64,000 bases of DNA from Litsea cubeba (Eukaryota; Streptophyta; Magnoliopsida; Laurales; Lauraceae), in the NCBI GenBank assembly GCA_012931725.1, contig CM022945.1:101687951-101751950 (forward strand), read 5' to 3'. The position numbers and the translations under genes are program-made. The notes below the pieces were generated by a model. The model was not told the origin of the DNA. It saw only the letters and a list, made by a program, of their open reading frames with translations, and ran no database searches. Shown here in pieces: positions 53,724 through 64,000 of this stretch; positions within the stretch are counted from its first letter, which is position 1, and each line of letters starts with the position of its first letter.

Positions 53724-54639
53724 TATTTGAATAGCAACCTCTGGTCACCAGCTCAAGGAATGCTTGTAGACTCTAATGCTAACAGCAATCTGACCAAAAC
53801 AAGGCAATCAAAGTAGGTCATACTCTTGAGGCCAGGACAGCCCCCAATAACCAAAATACAAATCATGGAGTAATTGTAGGTGCTCATTTATTGTTCCATT
53901 GCTCATCAGGTTATAGTGCCTATTGATGGTTTGTGAGAGCTGCATAACATTTCATGTAAATCCACAGGTGTATTCTGATCCTCTTGGACTGGCAATGCTG
54001 ATTCAGCTACTTGCCATGTATAAATATTGATTCATAGTAATTCAAAAGACTGAACTTCATTTGTTCACAGCCTTGGTTTAAATAGCAGCCCCTTCTGTAA
54101 TACTTTTGCCGGTTACATACTGGTTTTTTTTACTGTTACTGTTATTTTTATTGTGTACATTATTATTTTTAGTTTTAGTTTACATATATGGTACCCCAGA
54201 AAAGAAACTTTCAGATCTTTCCCTTTTGTTTTATACATTGAGAAATCAACATAAAAGTGGAGATGAATGGGATTGTTATTCTTAACAGTTTTTGCCTTGC
54301 ATATTCTGAGTCTGATGAACTGTAAGAGTGTGTATTATATTGTTTTTTTGTTTTATTTAGATGGAAAATCGGTAAACACCTTCTCTTCGTTCTTTTATTT
54401 TCTCTCGTCCTCCCCGTTCCCAAGCGACCTCTTCCGGTTTCGACTTGAACTCATGCAGGATTCACGGCAGGAGGGACCTTGTCCCCTCCTCCATTGGCAC
54501 CCAACCCTCTTTCTGATGTTCAACTTCTTAAATACTGAGGTGCGGATGGTGCTTTTAACGTATGCAGAGGATCGTGATGCAAAAATCTGCTTCATACAGA
54601 CGATTTTGAAGAAGCAACATGAGGCTGCTCTGCACCGTT
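53724..54639. other. PIEZO 3' UTR and downstream spacer
   Basis: The 3' UTR must start at 53724. I found no exact AATAAA; AT-rich elements near 54020 are possible polyadenylation signals. From about 54360 the sequence may already be the 5' region of the LINE. Confidence 0.5.
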
Positions 54640-54954
54640 TAGGGAAAGGGATCTAATTATCGCAAATCTTCTTCAAATGCTGGATCTAGTAAAAAGGTAA
54701 TGCTGCACACGTCTTATTTCATTGATAAACCTACTGCTATTAGCAGATCAGATTTTATTATTCAAAAAAGAAAAAGGAAGTTGGGCACTTGCTATCTGAT
54801 GAAGAAGCGTTAGCCCTAGTGCATGATTCAGAGTCTGTTCTTGACGGACCTTCATTGAATGGAAATTCCAAAGAATGGTCGTCCCTTTTTCAACCGTCAC
54901 TTGGCCAAGGGATTTAGATCAATATTTGAAGCCTTCTGAGGACCCTCTAATTAT

Positions 54955-55995
54955 CATGTAGAATTCGATGATGATGATGATGATGCGTATGTTGCTAGAG
55001 AAAATCGGGGCAATGCATTGGTGGGGTATTTCATTGGTTTGACTGCATCTTTTTCAGTGATTAAAACGTCTTTAGAAAGAGCATGGAGATTTAAAGATTT
55101 GAAATTTGTTTCTATGTTGGAGGGATATTTTCTATTTAAATTTGATTCAATTCCCATGAAGCAGGCCAAAATGTTCTTGGTGAAGGCCCTTGGTTTGTGC
55201 ATGGACGTCCCGTCTGGTCTGAAGATATCTCAATGTATAGACATGATTTGGATAAATCCCACCCTGGGTGCGATTCCCAAATCCGAAATTTTGTTTCAGA
55301 TCCAAGTCTGCTCCTAGCAAGATTTCAAGTGTCGTTGGAAATCCTATCCTATCTGTATGGATCAAGCAATGGCTGCTGGGACAAGGAATGCCTTTGATAG
55401 GATTTGCGTTGAAGTTGAAATAGATGCTGAACTCCCCTCAGTTATCCGCATGAATATGTGTGGAAGCCTAATCTGTGCAAAAAATGGTGACATGGCATCC
55501 CCTAAAAAACTGCGCCAAGCAAACTGAAGCAAATTTGGGTTCAATATATAAAAGAAATCACCAGAAGCAAATCTGGTTGAGGACAATGACAAGCCCCAGC
55601 AGGTTCAAAATGTTAATGAACAAAATGCTAATGAGGAGACTTGGAATGTAGTAAAAGGGCAAAAAAAAAAAACATAGATAGTCGATCTAGCTCTCCTACA
55701 ATTGATATGAGAATATCAAACCTAATAGGAAGCCCTGAGGGCAAATCTGTTGCTAGAAATCCATTCAAAATCGATTTTCAAGTCTTTCAAATTTAGATGG
55801 AGATTCAAATGCAACAGCGGAGGAAATTGCAACCACTGCAGCTTTGGTTTTGGAGAGTGGGGAAGTCAATTTAGAGCGGGTTAAAGCAGGTATGCAAGTC
55901 CAACAAAAGAATCTCTCTTCTATTCGGCAATTAGATAAAAGTATACTCCCTAAATTAGTTGGTAAACAAAAAGCAGCTTCAAGTGGTATAGCTAT
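54955..55995 (+). pseudogene. LINE ORF1 (DUF4283-type Gag), broken
   Basis: Reads R-G-N-A-L-V-G-Y-F-I-G, then F-K-D-L-K-F-V-S-M-L-E-G-Y-F-L-F-K-F-D-S, the pattern of the RNA-binding DUF4283 domain of plant LINE ORF1. In the next frame G-R-P-V-W-S-E-D, and later A-F-D-R-I-C-V-E-V-E-I-D-A-E-L-P follow. There are several frame changes, and an A10 tract near 55661 interrupts the C-terminal part. Confidence 0.75.
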
Positions 55996-56028
55996 CAAGG
56001 AGAAGCCAATCCATAAAAATCGATCCTC

Positions 56029-59000
56029 ATGACTATATTTATGTGGAATGTCTGGGGTTTCAATCTACCCTCTATGCAATTAGAAATTCGGAATAAAATT
56101 CAGAACTTGAAGCTTTCTCTGGTGGTTCTTTTGGAGACAAAAATTAAATCATCTATTTGCTATGTTAAAAATTCTACTATGCCAAATGGATGGATGGAAT
56201 GTTTAAATATTAATGCTTGCTCTACAATTAGGATTTGTATCCTATGGAATCCTATGATGGTTAATATTCAACTCTCTTATAATGAATGCTCAAGTTATTC
56301 ATTGTGAAGTTAAGTATGAGAATGTGTTCTTCAATTTCTCCGCATGCTATGGTTTTAACAATTATATGCAGCGTCGAGAATTATGGCAATCTATTGTTAA
56401 AAAGTCCAATACTATCACTTCTCCATGGGTGGTTGCAGGAGATTTTAATACTATTAAATGGTCCCATGAGAAAACAGGTGGGTCGACACCAAGGGCTGTT
56501 GGGCTGGATGAATATAATGACTGCATGGGTTGATGGATTTTAAATTGAATGGCTCTAGAGATTCAAGGATTGAATGTAAATTGGATAGGGTGTCAATGCA
56601 GCTTTTATGCACTCTAATCTATTAAAATGTGATGTGCTTCTCCCAAGTATCTCGGATCATTCTTTGATATTACTATCACTTCATAATAGAGCCCATATTA
56701 AAGTACCATTCCGATACTATAATTATTGGGCCAAGATGCCGGGTTTTTTTCAGATTGTTAAGGATGCTTGGAACATTGATGTTCATGGAACTCATTTATA
56801 TAGGGTGGTTATGAAACCTAGGAATGTGAAGAAGAAGCTCATTGATTGGAAAAAAGCTCAACATCCTATATCTTCTAAATTAGCGGAGACCTGCTTTCAG
56901 TTAGAAGAAATCCAAAAGACTTTGATTGATAATGCATGAAGTGTGGAGTTGCAAGAAGAAGAGCGACTTGGCTAGATATCAACTTGAATCTTTGTCCAAG
57001 GTTGAGAAAAGCATGTATAAGCAGCGATCTCAGGATCCAGCTGTTAACTTTGGGGATGGCAATACCAATGGCTTTTATCATCTCATGAGAAAAGGACAGG
57101 CTTACTCTTATATTTCTCTAATTGAAGTTAAAGAAGGCAACACTTTTCATGATTGCTGCAGTTTTTGTTTTTCACTTTACAGATATCCTTGCTCCACCCA
57201 TTGAGATGCAACAACCTGATCTTTCACATGTTATTCCTCATGCGTATGTTACTGAGGAGGATGCTTATATCCTCTCTATACCAGTCATCTTAACTGAAAT
57301 TGAAGATGCTATAGAGGTTGCCAATCCAACCCTGATGGGTTTAATGCTCATTTCTTTAAAATCTGTTGGCTGATAATAGGTAATGATGTGTGTGAACGCA
57401 TTATGAATTTTTTCAAGCATGGATTTATGTTGTAGCAACTTAAAGCCACTTTTATAGTGCTGGTTCCCAAAAGCGACAATGCCTCCTCTCCTGATAAATT
57501 TCGGCCTATATCTTTAACTAATGAGCTTTACAAAATCATTAATCGCATTTTAGTGCACAGGCTGAAGCCAATTATTGCAAAGATTGTGGGGCCTATGCAA
57601 TCAACATTTATCACGAGAAAAAGTATTGCAAATAACATTCTATTAGCTCAAGATCTGATTAATAACTTTCATCTGAATCGTGGTATTTCTAGAATGTGCT
57701 TCAAGATTGATCTTGCAAAGGCGTATGATAGTGTCCAATAGAATTTTTTAGAGGCAACTCTTCACTGTATGCATTTTCCTCTTCACACCATTAAGTTGAT
57801 TATGGCTTGTGTTGTTGATGCCCAGTTCTCAGTCTTGGTGAATGGGAGTTTTGAAGGATACTTCAAAGGCACAAGATGATTAAGGCAAGGTTGTCATTTA
57901 TCTCCCTTCCTCTTTGCCATAGTTATGGAGTCTTTCTCTGTGATGATGTCCAAATATGAATCTTTTAATTTAATTCAACCCTATTTAAGAAGGGTGATGT
58001 TGCTATATCTCACTTAAAGTTTGCTGATGATTTGATTGTATTTAGCAAGGCTTCTATTTATGCACCAACCAATCTTAAGCTCTTTTTGGTCATTTTAAAC
58101 AATTCACAAACCTCGGAGCAAGTTGGACAAAGAGCGCTATATTTTTTGCGAACTGTGGAAGAGGATCATGTGACTATATCTTCTATTCTGAATATTCCAA
58201 AAGCAAGTCTTCTTGTTAGATACTTGGGAATTCTTCTTTCCTCTAAGAGATTGAATTTCGCTGATTGTCAGCCTTTGCTTGCAAAAATTCAACAGCGTTT
58301 GGCTGATTGGAAGTCGAAAGTGTTAACTTATGCAGAGAGGGTCGAGTTAATTAAATCTACTTTATCCTCCTTTCACTTATTTTGGGTTGAGTTAATTAAA
58401 TCTACTTTATCCTCCTTTCACTTATTTTGGGCGACAGTCTTTATTCTTCCTCAAGTATCTTACATGCTTTGGATAGACAGGTGAGAGATTTCTTCTGGAA
58501 TTGTTGATCCTCTTATTATATTCATCCTATAGTATGGGACTCTATTTGCCAACCAATAGCTCTTGGCAGTCTTAGTAGTCGGTCTATAATTGAAACTTCT
58601 AAAACAACCCTTTTAAGGCAGGTTTGGAATGTTATTATCAGCAAACCAACTTGCTGGAACCTTTGGATAAATGCGAAGTATTTGTGTGGGAGGTCCTTTT
58701 GAGACGTTTTTATTCCAAAGAATGCTTCTTGGGGGTGGAATGGCATCTTAGCACTTTGAGTGTGAGCTTTGCCTCATATCAAATACTTGATTGGCAATGG
58801 GCAATTAACAAAACTTTGGACTGAACCTTGGCTAAGTGGGGGGCGTCTAAAAGACTCTTATGGTAATCGTGCAGTTTATGATTTGAGGTTGGGAGCTGGC
58901 TTATGTGTCCACCAATTTATTATTAATGATAATTTGAACTTCCCAGTTCCAACTTCAAATTCTCTAAATGGGCATCTTTCATACAATTCTTTTAGAGATT

Positions 59001-60023
59001 CAGCCTTGGCCTACCTATAATGATGAGATTGTTTGGACTCTGGAGAACCATGGGATTCTCATTTTAAAGTCTCCATATAGTTTTGTATGTAGTCTGCCAA
59101 ATTAGGATCTGCAGTGGCATTCTTTGATTTGGTTCAAGGGATGTATATGAAAACACTCCATGTGTGATTGGGTGTTTTTGAGAGGAAGATTGAAAATAAA
59201 GGATTTATTTCTTCAAGGGAATGTTGATTATGATTCTAGTTGTATGCTTTGTGATTGTACTTGGGAGACTGCGTCGCATCTAATGCTTCATTGCCCGTAT
59301 TCTCAAACTGTGTGGACTTCCCTTCTAGCAAAACTAAAGCTGAGACCCATTTGGTGGAATTAATTACTCTTCGAGTTTACCCACAACACAAAGGTTTTCA
59401 GACTTTGGTTAAACTATTATTTTTCTGCATTTGTTTGGTATATATGGGGTGAAAGAAATGGGCGTATTTTCAGAATGCAATCTAAATGTAGTGCATAGTA
59501 TTATTCACACAATTTAGAGTCGAATTCTCGATCTTGGCACAACTTTGCCAGAAGAGATTTCTACTTAGTGGAATATGCCTCCGAATTCTTCTTGCATACA
59601 TTATCCGTTAGTGATTACTGTGAGACCAAGGTGGAGGACTTCTATTTGTTCAGTCCATAATGATAATATTGTGGGAATTTTGTGGAGTGATGTTCACCAA
59701 CCAGTGATTGGGGGTATTGAGTCAGCTAGGGATTATTATTCAGGCGTGTTTCAATTATTGCAGTTCATTCATAATCTTGTAACACATATATCTGTTGAGG
59801 CAGATTCTGCTCTTATTAAGTGCCACGTCATCCCTCTATGTCCTCATGGAAGGTGAGGTTCCAAGTGAGACGTTTGGAGGCCAGCACTACGAGGTTTGAA
59901 GGAATTCAATTTTCTATTTTACACCCTCAGACGATGCAATTCAACAAGAAAGTCAGTAGGAACAGATTGGTTCCAGTTCGCATTAATGCTTTTGAATTGG
60001 AGATAATTTATCTTTCTAGTTGA
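56029..60023 (+). pseudogene. LINE ORF2 (endonuclease, RT, zf-RVT), broken
   Basis: The endonuclease begins M-W-N-V-W-G-F-N and has L-V-V-L-L-E-T-K-I and later V-V-A-G-D-F-N-T-I. RT shows F-R-P-I-S-L-T-N near 57500, I-D-L-A-K-A-Y-D-S-V near 57715 and F-A-D-D-L-I-V-F at 58020 on. The zf-RVT part includes a W-x-S-L-L-like stretch at 59310. At least eight stops or frame changes are visible, so the ORF is dead. Confidence 0.85.
58344..58433 (+). repeat. 45-bp in-frame tandem duplication in the LINE RT
   Basis: Units 58344-58388 and 58389-58433, nearly identical, each encoding 15 residues starting V-E-L-I-K-S-T-L-S-S-F. The duplication preserves the frame. Confidence 0.9.
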
Positions 60024-60037
60024 GATGAGGCCAGTTG

Positions 60038-60731
60038 TGTTGGGCCTAGGTCCAGCCCAATAAGGGCTTATTTTGAAGTTTATGTGTTTCTAGAGGGGCA
60101 ATATGGTCCTTCAAAATCTTAGCACATAATCCTTTTGAAGCCCTAATCTTTAGCAGAATGCAAGAGACACCGTAACAGAGAGAGTGCAGAAATTCGTCCA
60201 TAGAAAGAGGCTCTGCACAGTATTTTTCAAACCGACGATCGGAGGTCGATCCGTGGTCCGATTGAGCTGATTTTTTGTCAGCAGGTTCGTGACTCATCGC
60301 TCTATATTCTGAACGGTTGATCTGTCATTTGGAGATATCTACATCAGGTTTCTGTATCCATTTCAGAGGACATTTTGGGTGAGATCTTCCCATTTCTCTC
60401 TTGTTGTCATTTGTCATTTGCTTTATCTTCACTTACATTTTGTGGATTCCATTGTTGTTGGAGTTGAGGAGGTTTTGTACCTTGCTAGTGTTAGGTTTTG
60501 TACCTAAACATTATAGTGAAGATTTGGGTGGACTCCGAGAAATGTCCCGTGGTTTTTATCCTTCTATTTGAGGGAGTTTTCCACGTAAAAATTATTTTGG
60601 GTTGTTTGTGGTTGATTGGTGATACTTTATGTGTGGTTTGCATATTCTTCCATTGCTTGTGTTCAATTGTTCCTCACAGGTTCACTCAAGGGGGGAAAAG
60701 GTGTTTGTTGTTTCCAAGAATTTTCCCATCA
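60038..60731 (+). repeat. 5' LTR of Copia F
   Basis: About 694 bp, taken from TGTTGGGCC to CCCATCA because a primer-binding site follows three bases later. The 3' LTR is not in the window, so the left boundary could be a few bases off. Confidence 0.75.
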
Positions 60732-60734
60732 AAG

Positions 60735-60746
60735 TGGTATCAGAGC
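60735..60746 (+). promoter_or_regulatory. Primer-binding site of Copia F
   Basis: TGGTATCAGAGC, three bases after the LTR end. Initiator Met-tRNA type. Confidence 0.92.
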
Positions 60747-60791
60747 GCAAGGTTCGCCTTTAAGGTGTTTGATAAAATTCTTGTGTGAACA

Positions 60792-63700
60792 ATGGAACAA
60801 AGTTTGAACAGAATGGTTAGTTTAAATGGAAGAAATTATCATGTTTGGAAGGCTAAGATGGAATACCTTCTGTATGTGAAGCGTTGGCATCTACCGGTGT
60901 TCGGTGAAAACAAACCCGATAACATGACCGATGCCGATTGGGCTCTTGAGCATAAAGTGGTGTGTGGGTTCATTCGACAATTTGTGGATGATAATGTTTT
61001 GAATCACATTAGTAAAGAATCACATGCTAGGACTCTATGGAATAAGCTTGAGTCATTGTATGCAAGGAAAACCGGCAACAACAAAATGTATTTGATAAAA
61101 CAATTTATGAGCTTGAAATATAAAGATGGTCAATCTATGTCCGATCATTTGAATGAGTTTCAAGGAGTGATAGATCAACTTTCAGCCATGAATGTTAAAT
61201 TTGAAGATGAGTTACAAGGACTTTGGTTACTTGGTACTCTACCGGATTCTTGGGAGACATTTCGTATGTCATTAAGTAACTCTGCCCCTGATGGTATTGT
61301 CACCATGGAATTTGCTAAGAGTGGTGTTTTGAATGAGGAGATGAGAAGAAAATCTCAAGGTTCTGCATCCCATTGTGAAGCTTTCATTACCGAGAGTAGG
61401 GGGAGAAGTCAGAGTAGAGGTCCGAAAGGTAAAAGCAAGAGCCGAAGCAAGTCAAGGTCATGGCAAAAGAATGTTGAGTGCCACCATTGTGGCAAGATGG
61501 GTCATATTAAGAAAAATTGCTTCAAGCTGAAAAGAGAGAAGAAAAATGGTAGTGACAACAATGAAAAGAAGGATCATAATCAAGATGATCGGGTTGCCGC
61601 TGTCACTGAAGAACTTGTCATTGTTTGTTATGACAATAATGTGAATTTTGCTTGTAATGAGACAAGTTGGGTTATTGATAGTGGAGCTTCGCTTCATATC
61701 ACCTCAAAGAAGGAGTTCTTTACTTCCTACACACCGGGAAACTTTGGCACTTTGAAGATGGGCAATGATGGCTTGGCCGAAGTTGTAGATGTGGGAGATG
61801 TGTGCTTGGAGGTCAGTAATGGAACAAGGCTTGTTCTCAGAGATGTCAGATATGTACCGGATATTCGTCTGAATTTGATTTCGACTGGGAAGCTTGATGA
61901 TGAAGGGTTTTGTAATCCCTTTTATAATGGACAGTGGAAGCTCTCCAAAGGCTCATTAGTTGTGGCTAGAGGAAAGAATGATTCTTCTTTGTATTTGATG
62001 CAGGCCAAGATTTTCAAGGGTATTTGTAATGCTGTGGAAGATGAGAATGCATCTGAGTTATGGCACAAGCGACTTAGTCACATGAGTGAGAAAGGCATGG
62101 GCTTATTAGCTAAGAAGAATTTACTCCATGGAGTGAAGAGTGCAAAGCTTGAGAAGTGTGTGCATTGTTTGGCAGGAAAACAGAGAAGAGTTTCATTCAA
62201 AAGTCGCCCTCCTTCTAAAAAATCAGATTTGTTGGAATTGGTACATTCAGATGTTTGCGGTCCAACAAAACCTCTAACACTTGGTGGTGCAGCTTATTTT
62301 GTGACCTTCATTGATGACCATTCAAGAAAACTTTGGGTTTATTTCTTGAAGACGAAGGACCAAGTGTTAGATGTATTCAAGCGGTTTCAAGCTTCAGTAG
62401 AGAGACAGACAGGAAAGAAGTTGAAATGCATCCGATCAGATAACGGTGGTGAGTACATTGGACCATTTGATGAGTACTGCAGACAACAGGGTATTCGACA
62501 TCAAAAGACACCTCCTAAAACACCTCAGTTGAATGGTGTGGCAGAAAGAATGAACAGAACATTGGTTTAGAGAGTAAGGTGCCTGATTTCAGATGCCAAA
62601 TTGCCAAAATCTTTTTGGGGCGAGGCTTTGAATACAGTGGCACATGTTATTAATTTATCTCCCATTGTTGCTTTGGATGGTAATGTGCCGGACAGAGTTT
62701 GGTTTGGCAAGGATATCTCCTATGATCATTTAAGAGTATTTGGTTGCAAAGCTTTTGTTCATGTTCCAAGGGATGAGAGGTCCAAGTTGGATGCCAAGAC
62801 GCGAGAATGCATTTTTCTTGGCTATGGTTCTGATGAGTTCGGCTACAGACTTTATGATCCAATTGAGAAGAAAATTGTGAGAAGTAGAGATGTAGTATTT
62901 GTTGAAAATCAGACCATAATGGATATTGAAAAGGCAGAGAAGACAATTTTCCAAGATTCTGATATACCGATTGAGGTTGACTCGGTCCCATCCATCGAGT
63001 TGCAGAGACAGTTGCATGATCAGATTTATGATGGTACTCGGTATGATGTTCATGATCAGATTCAGGATCAAACTCAGAATGACCAGCATGGTATAGATGA
63101 TAGTGATGCTCAGGTTGGTGATGCTGTTGATGTTCAGCAACATGCACCTACCGTTCCACCAGCTACCACCTTAAGAAGGTCTATCAGAGACCGCCATCCA
63201 TCCACTAGATACTCTCCTAATGAGTATGTGCTACTGACTGATGCAGGTGAGCCTGAAAGGTTTGAAGAAGCAATGGAGGATGTGAACAAGAATCAATGGG
63301 TTGATGCAATGGAAGATGAGTTAAAGTCATTGCATGACAATCATACCTTTGAGTTAGAGACATTGCCTAAGGGTAAGAGAGCTTTGAAGAATCGATGGGT
63401 TTATAGATTGAAGCATGATGAGAATACTTCACTTCCTCGATACAAAGCTAGATTGGTTGTTAAGGGTTATAGTCAAAAAAAGGGAATTGACTATGATGAG
63501 ATCTTCTCACCCGTTGTGAAAATGTCCTCAATCCGAGTTGTTTTGGGACTGGCAGCTAGTCTTGGTCTTGAGGTTGAGCAAATGGATGTGAAGACTGCTT
63601 TCCTTCATGGTGATTTGGAGGAAGATATATACATGGAGCAGCCAGAGGGTTTCAAAGTGGAAGGTAAAGAGAACTATGTTTGTAAGCTAAAGAAAAGCTT

Positions 63701-64000
63701 ATATGGTTTGAAGCAAGCACCGAGACAATGGTATAGAAAGTTTGAGTCTTTTATGGGGGAGCAAGCCTATAAGAAGACCACTTACGATCATTGTGTTTTT
63801 ATGAAGAAGTTCTCCGAAGATGACTTTATCATTTTACTGCTTTATGTGGATGACATGCTTATAGTTGGTCAGAATGCTTCGAGGATTTTGAGAAGTTAAA
63901 GCAAGATTTGAGCAAGTCTTTTTCAATGAAAGACTTGGGGCCGGCTAAGCAAATCCTTGGTATGAAGATCAGTCGCGACAGAAAGGCCAAGAGGTTATGG
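60792..64000 (+). pseudogene. Copia F gag-pol, one stop and one frameshift
   Basis: Gag from ATG 60792, with a basic S-R-S-K-S-R-S stretch and one CCHC knuckle C-H-H-C-G-K-M-G-H-I-K-K-N-C near 61480. Protease W-V-I-D-S-G-A-S is near 61669, pre-integrase L-W-H-K-R-L-S-H-M near 62057, integrase H-S-D-V-C-G, D-D-H-S-R and G-G-E-Y at 62245-62460. TAG at 62568-62570 interrupts the integrase, and the same frame resumes from 62571. RT has Q-M-D-V-K-T-A-F-L-H-G near 63580 and Y-V-D-D-M near 63843. A one-base shift near 63885 moves the rest into another frame. RNase H lies beyond the edge. Confidence 0.93.

Larger units (their letters stand above)
54640..60030 (+). mobile_element. Decayed L1-type LINE downstream of PIEZO
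   Basis: Order of remnants: a Gag-like ORF1 (about 54960-55990), endonuclease (from 56029), reverse transcriptase (about 57450-58480), zf-RVT (59160-59360) and a weak RNase H (to about 60020). Every block is split by frameshifts and stops. The left end is uncertain, and no target repeat was found. The right end lies just before the LTR of Copia F. Confidence 0.85.
60038..64000 (+). mobile_element. Copia LTR retrotransposon F (runs off the window)
   Basis: 5' LTR about 60038-60731, primer-binding site at 60735, then gag-pol in one long frame from 60792. Gag and pol differ clearly from A, B and C: Gag begins with S-L-N-G-R-N-Y-H-V-W-K, as in the Tork-like Copia group. The 3' LTR lies beyond the window. 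Only a few lesions are visible, so this is a comparatively young copy. Confidence 0.93.

Noticed and set aside
62650..63147. Minus-strand 165-codon frame opposite Copia F
   Set aside because: Shadow of the histidine/aspartate-rich linker of the sense gag-pol frame. It has no domain of its own.

Overview
This is nuclear DNA from a flowering plant, probably one with a transposon-rich genome and long introns. The evidence is GT-AG spliced exons of a plant-type PIEZO gene, AT-rich introns, Copia, Gypsy, RTE and L1-type retroelements, hAT-like DNA transposons, and primer-binding sites of the plant initiator-Met-tRNA type. I cannot name the species. There are no bacterial features, CRISPR arrays, rRNA genes or credible tRNA genes.

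Host gene: the only host gene I can support is a plus-strand PIEZO mechanosensitive cation channel homologue. Thirteen coding exons (2875-53723) join in frame into 2162 codons plus a stop. They run from roughly the second tenth of the protein to its C-terminal end. About 350 N-terminal residues must lie upstream of the window. Long exons encode the transmembrane blades and the charged coiled-coil segment. Short late exons encode the anchor with the P-F-x2-E-x6-W signature, the outer pore helix, the extracellular cap, the inner pore helix and the C-terminal domain.

Introns: the introns hold about 44 kb, mostly transposable elements. The partial first intron carries a 5'-truncated antisense L1-type LINE (1-2175). 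The 5.0-kb intron holds a nearly full-length antisense RTE LINE with a 19-bp target-site duplication (5936-9168). The 26.0-kb intron (9918-35945) contains, in order: a Copia element A (11246-16525); an L1 fragment split by a hAT-like element that carries a Gypsy LTR and integrase remnant (17285-21920); an old antisense Copia fragment (22223-22990); and Copia B (23107-34099), interrupted by antisense Copia C (25661-31468), itself interrupted by an 875-bp hAT-like element (27796-28670). Later introns carry tRNA-like tandem repeats, an older relative of the hAT element, an L1 fragment, and a small LTR element with a hairpin in place of its 5' LTR.

Downstream of PIEZO: a decayed sense-strand L1-type LINE (about 54640-60030) abuts a Copia element F (60038 to the window end) whose gag-pol is nearly open but carries one stop codon and one frameshift.

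Most notable: two unrelated LTR elements (B, and the small element at 49119-49484) have an ordinary 3' LTR. In each, the place of the 5' LTR, between the target-site duplication and the primer-binding site, is taken by a near-perfect palindrome with TG...CA ends. In addition, two visibly defective Copia copies have LTRs that are identical (C) or nearly identical (A). That suggests recent mobilisation of defective elements by proteins supplied in trans.
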